A DNA stretch of 64,000 nucleotides from NCBI RefSeq assembly GCF_002933815.1, contig NZ_BEYR01000001.1, forward strand, positions 2,969,765 through 3,033,764. The letters run 5' to 3'. This document shows, in pieces, positions 26,050 through 34,075 of this stretch. The stretch is from Sphingobacterium sp. HMA12. GTDB lineage: Bacteria > Bacteroidota > Bacteroidia > Sphingobacteriales > Sphingobacteriaceae. Both the position numbers and the translations under genes were made by a program. Positions within the stretch are counted from its first letter, which is position 1. Each line of letters begins with the position of its first letter. The notes under the pieces are model-generated. The model saw only the letters and a program-made list of their open reading frames with translations. It was not told the origin of the DNA and searched no databases.

Positions 26050-26775
26050 ATGAATGTGCATTTTATCCAACATGAAGATTTTGAAGCTCCAGGAGCCTAT
26101 TTACAATGGGCCTTATCACAACAACATAAAACGAGTTTCTCTAGGGTATATCAAAATGAAACTCTACCACAAGATAGCGTGATGATAGACTTATTGGTTA
26201 TTATGGGTGGTCCCCAAAGTCCAGATTCGTCGCAACAAGAATATCCCTATTATGATGCAGCTGCTGAAATTGCACTGATTAAACAATGTATCCATGCTGG
26301 AAAAGCCGTCGTCGGCGTTTGTCTGGGAGCACAATTGATCGGTGAGGCGCTAGGAGTAAGATACGAACCGAGTCCGGAGAAAGAAATAGGCGTCTTTGCG
26401 ATCCAACTGACTGAAGATGGTTTACAAGACGAGAAAATACAGCATTTTGGCAAGTCCCTTCCTGTCGGTCACTGGCATAATGATATGCCGGGACTTAGCG
26501 CAGCCAGTCAAGTTCTTGCAGTCAGTGCAGGTTGCCCAAGACAGATCGTAAGGTACACCGAACTAGTTTACGGCTTTCAATGCCATATCGAACTCAATTC
26601 AGAAGTTGTTGAACTGCTGATCAAAGCGGAAAAAGATCTTTTGCACAAAAGCCAAGTGCACAGGTTTGTTCAGCCCCCAGATCAAATCCGCGGTTACGAC
26701 TATACCGAAATGAACAATAAGCTATTTCAATTTCTTGATCATCTTGAAGCTACATATCTATACAAGAAAAAATAG
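26050..26775 (+). CDS. Class I glutamine amidotransferase-like protein
   Basis: The 241-residue protein has VVGVCLGAQLIGEALGV with the nucleophile Cys in GVCLGAQ, and GFQCHIELNSE with the catalytic His and Glu. It also has LLVIMGGPQSPDSSQQEYPY near the start. It resembles stand-alone GMP-synthase-like amidotransferases, some of which hydrolyse gamma-glutamyl compounds. It is 27 bases after YggS and is the last gene of the block. In vivo substrate unknown; the polyamine-gamma-glutamyl link to the PaiA/PaiB neighbours is speculative. Confidence 0.88.
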   Translation: MNVHFIQHEDFEAPGAYLQWALSQQHKTSFSRVYQNETLPQDSVMIDLLVIMGGPQSPDSSQQEYPYYDAAAEIALIKQCIHAGKAVVGVCLGAQLIGEALGVRYEPSPEKEIGVFAIQLTEDGLQDEKIQHFGKSLPVGHWHNDMPGLSAASQVLAVSAGCPRQIVRYTELVYGFQCHIELNSEVVELLIKAEKDLLHKSQVHRFVQPPDQIRGYDYTEMNNKLFQFLDHLEATYLYKKK

Positions 26776-26954
26776 CTTTAAAAAAAGACCGTACACGTAA
26801 AGAGCCCAACCATGCAATAGACATCAACTGGAATCTGTTTTCACCTCGTTGACTTAATACCTCGTAGACATTGATAATGTATCAAACATCAGATTTATAC
26901 TATATTTTAGCGCCGAGGTAAAGAAAAAAATGTAGATTTAGTTTATCAAACAAC

Positions 26955-27278
26955 ATGCAGATGGATTTTAAACTTAGGTATCTTTTGAGCAGAAGCATCT
27001 TATTAATCGTAGGTCTTATGCTATTTTCCTGTTCTGTCAAAAAGAATGATGATAATCTGATTTGGTATGAAAATCAGGTTATTGAACAGGTTGTCCCTGA
27101 TCAGGATTCAGTTTACAGGATACAGATCGGTATGATGGCCACTTCTTTTTGGTTGGACACCAAAAATGGTGAACGAAAAGATGAGTTAAATCTTTTACAA
27201 AAAAGTCTGAATCAACGAAATATGCTGACCGTCGGCGTAGAAAAAGGGACCAATAGAATCATTCGTGTTGATAAATAG
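26955..27278 (+). CDS. Small hypothetical lipoprotein
   Basis: A 107-residue protein with a basic N terminus, a hydrophobic core and the lipobox LMLFSC, so it should be lipid-anchored. The mature part (about 80 residues) has no known motif; it contains YRIQIGMMATSFWLDTKNGE and ends in GVEKGTNRIIRVDK. Met3 (26961) is an equally good start. It stands alone between a co-directional block and a convergent pair. Confidence 0.6.
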   Translation: MQMDFKLRYLLSRSILLIVGLMLFSCSVKKNDDNLIWYENQVIEQVVPDQDSVYRIQIGMMATSFWLDTKNGERKDELNLLQKSLNQRNMLTVGVEKGTNRIIRVDK

Positions 27279-27375
27279 CAGCTTGTCGCTGACAACGCAA
27301 ACACGAATGATCCGAATATTTTTAATAATAGCCCATTTTATCCTTCACTCGGTCCCCTGACTTTACAAAATAGTA

Positions 27376-27666
27376 TCAGGCTATTCTTTCCATTAAATAA
27401 ATCTGCGGCACCTCTTGTAACTTCTCCCCGGCCATTCGTCCAAAAACCTGGATATAAGGCTGCTGATTATGGGCATCCAGCCCAGAACGGCCTGTCCAGA
27501 TTTCATAAAAGATAAACTGATTCTCATCGTCCATCGTTTGATGTAGGTCATATTGAATACAAGCGGCTTCTTTGCGACTCTCTTCGACCATCTGCAGCAA
27601 TACTGCCATGACTTCCTCCCGATAGATGGGGTTTACCTTCAATATAGCGGTTATATAAATTTTCAT
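27376..27666 (-). CDS. Antibiotic-biosynthesis-monooxygenase (YgiN-like) protein
   Basis: This 96-residue ferredoxin-like ABM domain protein shows ITAILKVNPIYREEVMAVLL, EAACIQYDLHQTMDDENQFI and FYEIWTGRSGLDAHNQQPYI. It resembles E. coli YgiN, a quinol monooxygenase paired with MdaB. Here too the upstream partner is an MdaB-like quinone reductase, and the genes overlap by 4 bases. The pair probably handles quinones or redox-cycling compounds in the cytoplasm. Confidence 0.88.
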   Translation of the reverse strand: MKIYITAILKVNPIYREEVMAVLLQMVEESRKEAACIQYDLHQTMDDENQFIFYEIWTGRSGLDAHNQQPYIQVFGRMAGEKLQEVPQIYLMERIA

Positions 27667-28274
27667 GACAATTGGCTCTCAAAATAAAATACTTCTTCCA
27701 GATATTCTTTATACTCTTTTTCGTAATTGTCCACACGTTCCTGTGTTGCACCCTTCTCCATATCATGAAAATGAAAACTTCCGATACTTTCCAGTCCCGC
27801 AAATTGATTCATCTTATGGAAACCAAAAAGAACCCCCTCGTCAACAGAATGTTGGTCAAAAAACTCGCCCTCCATGGTAAATGCAGTATCTGGCGCGTTC
27901 CAACTTGAGGTTAAAAAATACTTTTTCCCATGCATCAATCCACCGGTACCATAATTGATTGCAGGGTTCTTACGCGAACGGCCATCACTCCGATAGATTC
28001 CATTATTGTGTCCAGCTGTAAACACTTCATCTATATAAAGTTTTAGACGATTAGGCACCTGAAACCACCATACAGGAAAATGATACACAATGATATCCGC
28101 CCATTTAAAATTTTCAGCTTCGACCATCGCGTCAAACGCATCATTTACATTGGTCACACGGGTTTCAAATCCATTCTTAACCAAAGTTTGCTCCGTCCAA
28201 TTTGTAATTGTGGTATTAAAAGAGCCACCTGAGTGTGCGAACTCCTGTCCGCCGTTGATAATAAATATATTCAT
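27663..28274 (-). CDS. NAD(P)H quinone oxidoreductase, MdaB-like
   Basis: From the ATG at 28274 this is a 203-residue flavodoxin-fold enzyme. It starts MNIFIINGGQEFAHSGG and carries the flavin-site stretch IIVYHFPVWWFQVPNRLKLY, then GRSRKNPAINYGTGGLMHGK. MdaB-type enzymes make a two-electron NADPH reduction of quinones, avoiding radical semiquinones. It overlaps the YgiN-like gene by 4 bases. The nine extra codons from 28301 look non-family. A divergent LysR gene probably controls the pair. Confidence 0.9.
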   Translation of the reverse strand: MNIFIINGGQEFAHSGGSFNTTITNWTEQTLVKNGFETRVTNVNDAFDAMVEAENFKWADIIVYHFPVWWFQVPNRLKLYIDEVFTAGHNNGIYRSDGRSRKNPAINYGTGGLMHGKKYFLTSSWNAPDTAFTMEGEFFDQHSVDEGVLFGFHKMNQFAGLESIGSFHFHDMEKGATQERVDNYEKEYKEYLEEVFYFESQLS

Positions 28275-28306
28275 CTCTATTATTTTTATTATTGATAACA
28301 CAAATT

Positions 28307-28323
28307 TCTATCATTATTATAGA
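28307..28323. promoter_or_regulatory. LysR-type T-N11-A box
   Basis: TCTAT (28307-28311) and ATAGA (28319-28323) are perfect complements around a 7-base centre. This gives the T-N11-A symmetry of LysR sites, and the outer ATT/AAT bases extend it. It lies midway between the divergent quinone-reductase and LysR genes, next to both promoters. Confidence 0.55.
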
Positions 28324-28344
28324 TAATACAAATAATTTAAATTG

Positions 28345-28352
28345 TATATTTG
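28345..28352 (+). promoter_or_regulatory. -7 promoter element of the LysR gene
   Basis: TATATTTG matches TAnnTTTG and ends 19 bases before the ATG at 28372. It overlaps the reading frame of the alternative upstream start at 28342, which argues against that start. Confidence 0.5.
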
Positions 28353-28371
28353 TATCATTAAAATAATAGAT

Positions 28372-29268
28372 ATGAAATGGAACTTAGAATGGCTTCGTAC
28401 TTTTAAGGCGATTTATGAGACCGGTACACTGTCTGCAGCTGCACAGGAATTGTTTATCTCACAGCCCGGTGTGAGCCTGCACCTCAACTCTTTGGAGGCA
28501 TTTACTGGCCACAAACTATTCGATCGGTCAGCACGCCGGATGGTACCGACAGAGAAAGGAAAAATTTTATATAATTATATTATTGATCCGCTTAAAAAGC
28601 TAGAAATAGGCGAACAACATTTTCACAATCGTGCCCTGGATGAACGTATTACCATCAGCGTTGGTATGTGTTTTGAAACCTTTCAATACACTCTTGAGGA
28701 GCATATTGCCCAGCTTCCCTTTAACCTAATTATTAAATTCGGCGAATATCCACAGATGCAACAGGATCTGGACAATGGATTACTCGACTTAATTATTACA
28801 CCGCAAAAAGGCAATCAGCAGAATTTAGTCTATCAGCCCTTTTCAAAAGAGCGTATCGTGCTGATCGCAGGTTGCCAAACAGATACAACCGAATTGGAAT
28901 CTTTATTGCATAGCAATAAGATCAAAGAAGCTTCCGAGCTATTAAAAAAACAGCTATGGTACAGCACTGCCGCAGATATGGATCACCTCAGGAATTTCTG
29001 GTCAACACATTTTGGCGAACATCCGGATTTCAGTCCCAATTACATTGTACCCAATATCAGCTCTATTATACGATGCCTTAGCAATAACAAGGGCTTTTCC
29101 ATTGTTCCTGATTTTTTATGTGCGGAGGCTATTGCTTCCGGTAAAATAAAACTGGTCTGGGAAGGACAATCTCCTGTGGAGAATACCCTTTATTTTGGAA
29201 CACGCAAGAAAACAATGTATCAGCAGGAAATCAGTCAATTGGAAACATTGCTACAGGAAAAGTGGTAA
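28372..29268 (+). CDS. LysR family regulator
   Basis: From the ATG at 28372 the protein has 298 residues. The winged-helix HTH is at about 3-62 (MKWNLEWLRTFKAIYETGTL, AAQELFISQPGVSLHLNSLE). A periplasmic-binding-like effector domain follows (about 85-295), containing LDLIITPQKGNQQNLVYQPF and ISSIIRCLSNNKGFSIVPDF. The gene is divergent from the MdaB/YgiN pair with a T-N11-A box between them, so control of that pair is likely. Redox-active quinones are the natural guess for the effector. Confidence 0.9.
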   Translation: MKWNLEWLRTFKAIYETGTLSAAAQELFISQPGVSLHLNSLEAFTGHKLFDRSARRMVPTEKGKILYNYIIDPLKKLEIGEQHFHNRALDERITISVGMCFETFQYTLEEHIAQLPFNLIIKFGEYPQMQQDLDNGLLDLIITPQKGNQQNLVYQPFSKERIVLIAGCQTDTTELESLLHSNKIKEASELLKKQLWYSTAADMDHLRNFWSTHFGEHPDFSPNYIVPNISSIIRCLSNNKGFSIVPDFLCAEAIASGKIKLVWEGQSPVENTLYFGTRKKTMYQQEISQLETLLQEKW

Positions 29269-29274
29269 CTGCAT

Positions 29275-29844
29275 TTATTGATTCAGCATCTTACTTAAGA
29301 ATTCGGGGGTCACGCCAATATAGGCTGCAACCTGCTTTTGGGGCAGGCAGGCGATCAAGCTAGGGTATCGGGTGCAAAATCTTTCATAACGTTCCTTAGC
29401 AGTCAAACGTAAGTTTTCCATCGCACGGCTTTGGTAATATACCAGGGCATTTTCAGCCAGTATCCTAAAATAGATATTCAACTGCGGGATTTCTTGGTAC
29501 AGCCTATTCAGATCCGCTTTTGCAATCATGGCGATTTCAGAATCGAATATGGCATCCACAACAAGATGCCCCGGCTTGCCTGTGATAAGGCTATACATAT
29601 CCCCAATCCACCAGCCTTCGGGAGCAAATTGCTGAATATAAGGATTGCCATTTTCATCCACACAATAACTACGCAAACAGCCCGAAACAACGAATAGCGC
29701 ATAGCGGCTCACATCTCCTTCCAACAATAAAACCTGTTTTTTCTTGACCTTTTTCAATTTGACAAAAGAAAAGAAAAGCTCCTTCTCTTGGGCGTTAAGA
29801 TCAATTTGATTCTGGATGCTCTCCGCTAATAGATGTTGCTCCAT
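29275..29844 (-). CDS. Crp/Fnr family regulator
   Basis: From the ATG at 29844 this 189-residue protein has a cyclic-nucleotide-binding-like barrel (LLEGDVSRYALFVVSGCLRSYCVD and PEGWWIGDMYSLITGKPGHL in pieces) and a C-terminal HTH (KQVAAYIGVTPEFLSKMLNQ). The barrel lacks the Arg/Ser pair of cAMP binders. This short, common Bacteroidota type has no known effector. Its promoter lies over the alternative start at 29871, so I take Met 29844. The gene converges on the LysR gene with a 6-base gap. Confidence 0.88.
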   Translation of the reverse strand: MEQHLLAESIQNQIDLNAQEKELFFSFVKLKKVKKKQVLLLEGDVSRYALFVVSGCLRSYCVDENGNPYIQQFAPEGWWIGDMYSLITGKPGHLVVDAIFDSEIAMIAKADLNRLYQEIPQLNIYFRILAENALVYYQSRAMENLRLTAKERYERFCTRYPSLIACLPQKQVAAYIGVTPEFLSKMLNQ

Positions 29845-29868
29845 AGGATAATGCTGATTGATATACAG

Positions 29869-29876
29869 CAAATATA
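29869..29876 (-). promoter_or_regulatory. -7 promoter element of the Crp/Fnr gene
   Basis: On the minus strand this is TATATTTG (exact TAnnTTTG). The ATG at 29844 lies 24 bases downstream, while the alternative start at 29871 falls inside the element. Confidence 0.5.
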
Positions 29877-29965
29877 GTTTATCCCTAAATCCGAACCAAG
29901 GTTTCCGTCAATTGTTTATTGTTTGCAGAAAGTCACCCATATGACCCTCTGCAAATCAAATACAG

Positions 29966-31369
29966 CTAAATATTGACCGATGGTCGCCCCGATGCTATGG
30001 TATGCGCTTCCTTCATGACTTCGGAGTAGGTTGGGTGAGCGTAAGAGATCCGGGCCATGCTATCCGCCGTAATTTCATATTCCAGCCCCACGACTGCCTG
30101 TGCAATAAGATCCGCCGCCCTGGCGCCGAGCACATGTACCCCCAAAAGTTCACCATAGACCGGATCCGCCAAAACTTTCACAAAACCCTGCGTATCCATT
30201 CCTGCGCGTGCACGCGCATTGGCAGAAAACGGGAAGCTACCGACGCGATATTTTATTCCTCTGGCTTTGAGCTCCTCTTCACTGAGACCTACAGAGGCTA
30301 CTTCAGGCCAGGTATAAACAACGGCAGGTATCCGGTCATAATGTATTTTTGGTTTTTGACCGTTGATCTGTTCGACAACAAATACCGCTTCCTCCTCCGC
30401 TTTGTGGGCCAACATCGCCCCACCGATCACATCACCGATGGCATAGATATCGGGCGCAGCGGTCTGCAATTGACTATTTACCACAATCGTTCCCTTAGCA
30501 TCCAACTGAACATCCGTATTTTCCAGCCCCAATCCTTCCGTATAAGGTTTGCGACCGACGGCCACCAAAACATAATCCGCCTTTATTTCCTGCTCCTGCC
30601 CAGAACGGTCTTTGAACCAAACTTTTGCCTCATTTCCGAGATGCTCAGTTTTATAAACAGCCTGCTGAAGCAGTATACGAATCCCTTCTTTCGACAGGAT
30701 CTTTTTGAGCCCATCTCCCAGTTCATGATCCATATTCGCAAGGAGATGATCGGCATATTCGATGATCGTAACTTCAGTTCCCAATCTATTGAATATAGAA
30801 GCCATCTCCACCCCAATGACACCGCCACCAATAATAACCATGGTTTTCGGTTGTGCTTTGAGGGATAAAGCCTCCGTTGACGTGATGATTCTCTCCTTAT
30901 CTATTGTCACTCCGGGAATAGTAGCCGGTTTCGATCCTGTCGCAATAATGATTTTATTTCCCCGAATAAGTTCACTTTCGTTGTCTTCTTTGATAACGCG
31001 TAGTGTTGAATTATCCACAAAAGAGGCTGTACCATGAACTACCGTTATCTTATTTTTCCGCATAAGAAAATTAAGACCCTGGGTATTCTGTAGTACCACC
31101 TGATCCTTACGCGCATACAGCCGTCCAAAGTCTACTGACAAGCCATCGGCCGTAATTCCATGTGCCGCAAAATGATGCACGGCATCGTGATAATGGTGGG
31201 TACTGTCCAAAATAGCCTTTGTCGGAATACAACCAACATTGGTACACGTCCCGCCCAATGTGTTGTATTTTTCGATCAATACGGTTTTATACCCCAATTG
31301 AGCGCCACGAATGGCGGCTACATAACCACCAGGTCCAGAACCAATAATAACTAGATCATACTGTTCCAT
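29966..31369 (-). CDS. lpdA: Dihydrolipoyl dehydrogenase (E3)
   Basis: This 467-residue FAD disulfide reductase has the FAD site VIIGSGPGGYVAAIRGAQLG, the redox-active cysteines in GGTCTNVGCIPTKA (the usual Leu after TC is Thr) and the NAD site IIGGGVIGVEMASIFNRLG. It also has YAIGDVIGG and the C-terminal active-site HPTYSE. It oxidises dihydrolipoamide in 2-oxoacid dehydrogenase and glycine-cleavage complexes. No E1, E2 or gcv genes are near, so it is an unlinked E3, as is common in this phylum. Length is normal. Confidence 0.95.
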   Translation of the reverse strand: MEQYDLVIIGSGPGGYVAAIRGAQLGYKTVLIEKYNTLGGTCTNVGCIPTKAILDSTHHYHDAVHHFAAHGITADGLSVDFGRLYARKDQVVLQNTQGLNFLMRKNKITVVHGTASFVDNSTLRVIKEDNESELIRGNKIIIATGSKPATIPGVTIDKERIITSTEALSLKAQPKTMVIIGGGVIGVEMASIFNRLGTEVTIIEYADHLLANMDHELGDGLKKILSKEGIRILLQQAVYKTEHLGNEAKVWFKDRSGQEQEIKADYVLVAVGRKPYTEGLGLENTDVQLDAKGTIVVNSQLQTAAPDIYAIGDVIGGAMLAHKAEEEAVFVVEQINGQKPKIHYDRIPAVVYTWPEVASVGLSEEELKARGIKYRVGSFPFSANARARAGMDTQGFVKVLADPVYGELLGVHVLGARAADLIAQAVVGLEYEITADSMARISYAHPTYSEVMKEAHTIASGRPSVNI

Positions 31370-31722
31370 ATTTCAAATTATTTAATGCACTTATTAACTA
31401 TCATTCCACTCAAATTCCAACCGTATTATTTCAACATAATACGCTATTACTTTAAATACCAATCAGTATATTAAAATAAAACAAAAACATAAAAAAAAGA
31501 AGGAATATTAATTTTAAAAACTAATAACACAAGACAAATATATAAAATAAAATACCATTTAGTATATTTTTATTATTACCCAAAAGAAGGCTAAGGAAGT
31601 CCGCTCGGATAAGAGGATCGCCAACACCGGCGCAACTCCACGGACGATCGGATTTTATTGAAAATATGTTTCGGATATTTTATAACTTCATAGCGGATTA
31701 GCTATTAAAAATATATTCATCG
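31370..31722. other. AT-rich divergent region with a duplicated operator-like site
   Basis: No gene. Two 19-base sites, AAATACCAATCAGTATATT (31454-31472) and AAATACCATTTAGTATATT (31550-31568), share 16 positions. Each has the dyad ATAC-N6-GTAT, a TetR-like layout. They lie 96 bases apart, between lpdA (-) and the OsmC gene (+). No TetR gene is in the window. Confidence 0.5.
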
Positions 31723-32193
31723 ATGAAAGAACATCAATATAAAGCGACTGTCGAATGGACTGGCAATTTGGGTAGTGGTACAGATCATTACAACAATTAT
31801 GAAAGAAGCCATCTGATCTGTGTAAAAGATAAAGTTATTATCCAAGGCTCATCCGATCCGGCATTTCGTGGGGATCCCAGCAAACACAATCCCGAAGATC
31901 TGCTCCTTGCTTCATTATCCTCCTGTCATATGCTCTGGTATCTCCATTTCTGTTCGGTCAACAATATTGTTGTTGAAGAGTATATCGACCATGCCACAGG
32001 GACAATGATCGAGGAAGAGAGTGGCAAAGGCTTCTTTAAAGAGGTTATACTTAGCCCTTCTATTCGTGTCCAGCGAACGGAAATGATCGACAAAGCAATA
32101 GCACTCCACAAAAAGGCCAGTGAATATTGCTTTATTGCAAACTCAATGAATTTCCCGGTACTCCATCAGCCTCATGTTCGATCTGAAGTGTAA
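31723..32193 (+). CDS. OsmC family peroxiredoxin-like protein
   Basis: A 156-residue OsmC-fold protein with SDPAFRGDPSKHNPEDLLLA followed by SLSSCHMLWYLHFC, which includes a catalytic-type Cys in the ASLSSCHMLWYL helix. The second Cys is in HKKASEYCFIANSMNFPV. OsmC/Ohr proteins reduce organic hydroperoxides; this OsmC-like branch is not clearly Ohr. Single gene; it converges on the LytTR regulator with a 2-base gap. Confidence 0.9.
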   Translation: MKEHQYKATVEWTGNLGSGTDHYNNYERSHLICVKDKVIIQGSSDPAFRGDPSKHNPEDLLLASLSSCHMLWYLHFCSVNNIVVEEYIDHATGTMIEEESGKGFFKEVILSPSIRVQRTEMIDKAIALHKKASEYCFIANSMNFPVLHQPHVRSEV

Positions 32194-32195
32194 TC

Positions 32196-32891
32196 TTATC
32201 TGTTGCCGAGGCGTTCTTGTAATTCCCTTCTAAAAGTAATCCCCACAGGCAGGTTTATATCATTGATCTGCACCATACCATGCTCATACTTACTGACCTT
32301 ATTGATCGAAGCGATATAGGATTTATGGATGCGGACAAATTTGGAAGCAGGTACTTGTTTTAAAATCTGTTGGGTAGTACTGGCTGTAAGGTATGTCTGG
32401 GCAGGTGTCACAATTTTTACATAATTACCAAAACTTTGAATAAAGTCGATTTGCGCAAGTTTCACCTCAATCAATCGCCCATCCATGCGAATACTAATTG
32501 CTTTTGGTTCCTCCTCTTGTGGCACCAGACTATTTGTGTAGGAAAGAAAACGTTGTACAGCCTTAAAAAAACGGGGGAAAGATATGGGCTTCAATAAATA
32601 ATCAACAACCCCATAATCATAGCTTTCCAGTGCGTACTCCGAGTAGGCAGTGGTCAATATTGTTTTGGGTGGATTGTCCAGCATTTTCAGAAACTCCATT
32701 CCAGTGATTTCGGGCATATCAATATCCAGAAAAATCAGGTCGACCCTATTATTTCGCAGATATTCCAATGCTTCAAATGCATTGTAACATTGGGCAGCCA
32801 ATTCCAGATCAGCGCTTCTTTCGATATAATTCACCAATACATAATGTGCAGCTGGTTCGTCGTCAACCACAATACAGCGATTTTTCTCCAT
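32196..32891 (-). CDS. LytTR-type response regulator
   Basis: The 231 residues comprise a receiver (1-118; D10/D11 pair, phospho-acceptor D56 in LIFLDIDMPEITG, TAYSEYALESYDYGV, LLKPISF) and a LytTR domain (about 130-230; IDFIQSFGNYVKIVT, FVRIHKSYIASINKV). Its start lies 2 bases after the kinase stop, so the two form an operon. The divergent TolC-RND-adaptor operon, whose promoter carries a direct repeat, is the likely target. Confidence 0.92.
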   Translation of the reverse strand: MEKNRCIVVDDEPAAHYVLVNYIERSADLELAAQCYNAFEALEYLRNNRVDLIFLDIDMPEITGMEFLKMLDNPPKTILTTAYSEYALESYDYGVVDYLLKPISFPRFFKAVQRFLSYTNSLVPQEEEPKAISIRMDGRLIEVKLAQIDFIQSFGNYVKIVTPAQTYLTASTTQQILKQVPASKFVRIHKSYIASINKVSKYEHGMVQINDINLPVGITFRRELQERLGNR

Positions 32892-32893
32892 AG

Positions 32894-33904
32894 CTAAAGA
32901 TTTATGACTAAAGATACCTCAAACTCCTCTTTACTGGCGTTTGTATTTAACTGATACCGGTTGGGATATAACAATTTCAATCGTGCTACCGTATTTTCCA
33001 AACCTATTTTTGCCGAAAAAACGTTCCTTTTTTTTACGGGAACGGAATTTCGTACATGCAAATATAAGTTCCCTTTTTCAATCCTGATGGAAATCCCTAC
33101 GTAACAATCTTCTATACTACAGGTACCATGCTTAAAGGCGTTTTCAACAAACGTAATCAGTAGCATCGGCGCAATCTGGTAGTTGACTCCCTCCTCCCGC
33201 TGATAATCAAAATCTATCTTCGTACGATAACCAAGACGTTCACGTTCCAATTCAATATAACTCGATATAAAGTCAATTTCATCATCCATTGACACAAATT
33301 CCCTATCGCTACTTTCCATTTGATAACGTAGCAATTGAGACACCTTGATAATCAGTTCAGAAGTACGTTCCGGAAATTTGAGGCTGATACCATAGATGGT
33401 GTTCAATGTATTGAACAAAAAATGAGGGTTCAGCTGTTTTTTTAAATTGGACAATTGGGTCTGGTTGGAAAGCAATTCTCTGCGTGTTTTCAATCGCTGG
33501 AAGCGATAGAATTCGATAAATTGGATACTGCCCAAAATACAGATTAACGAGCCTAATAATACCCCCAATTGGTAATGGAATGTTTTCTGAGCAAGATTTT
33601 TGTACAGAAAACAATTTTTGTAGATTACATTTTCCGTTATTTCTTTTAGAATGAGGGCAAAAACCAGCAGTATTGCGATGGAAGAAAGCGCATACAATAT
33701 GGCTTTATTCTTTTTTAGCAGCAGCGGCAGCAGAAAAAAACGATTCACCTGCGCATGAACGTATAAGATCAGAAAATAGATCACCCCCATTAAAAAACCC
33801 TTCCAGCTTAAAATCAGGATCCAGTCATTCAACGTAAAGAGGATAAACGAAAAGATCAATAATGTAATTTCCTGTATGATCTTATTCTCCAGCACCTTTC
33901 TCAT
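32894..33904 (-). CDS. Sensor histidine kinase of YehU/LytS type
   Basis: From the ATG at 33904 this is a 336-residue membrane kinase. Four membrane helices fill about residues 10-135 (EITLLIFSFILFTLNDWILI, ALSSIAILLVFALILKEIT, LGVLLGSLICILGSIQFIEF). The His_kinase domain has LNPHFLFNTL with the phospho-acceptor His161, and the ATPase core has APMLLITFVENAFKHGT. It lacks a periplasmic sensor, so the signal is likely sensed within the membrane, which fits control of a nearby efflux pump. Confidence 0.9.
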   Translation of the reverse strand: MRKVLENKIIQEITLLIFSFILFTLNDWILILSWKGFLMGVIYFLILYVHAQVNRFFLLPLLLKKNKAILYALSSIAILLVFALILKEITENVIYKNCFLYKNLAQKTFHYQLGVLLGSLICILGSIQFIEFYRFQRLKTRRELLSNQTQLSNLKKQLNPHFLFNTLNTIYGISLKFPERTSELIIKVSQLLRYQMESSDREFVSMDDEIDFISSYIELERERLGYRTKIDFDYQREEGVNYQIAPMLLITFVENAFKHGTCSIEDCYVGISIRIEKGNLYLHVRNSVPVKKRNVFSAKIGLENTVARLKLLYPNRYQLNTNASKEEFEVSLVINL

Positions 33905-33992
33905 AATCCCTTGTTTTGTTAAAAATCTGTTACAAAGTAAAAGTATTAAGTTTATAACCACCGAAAAATAAATGACGAATTAAATTGGTCAC

Positions 33993-34020
33993 TTTTAAAC
34001 GCTATAGATCATTTTAAACG
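33993..34020. promoter_or_regulatory. Direct repeat upstream of the efflux operon
   Basis: TTTTAAACG occurs at 33993-34001 and 34012-34020, 19 bases start to start (10-base gap). On the other strand the repeats read CGTTTAAAA, close to LytTR half-sites, which usually have a gap of 12-13 bases. A -7-like TATCTTCG follows at 34044-34051, so the repeats sit where an activator would. Confidence 0.5.
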
Positions 34021-34075
34021 GACTTTACAGCAGACATGCTCCTTATCTTCGTCTCCATAAAATGATATATAACCT

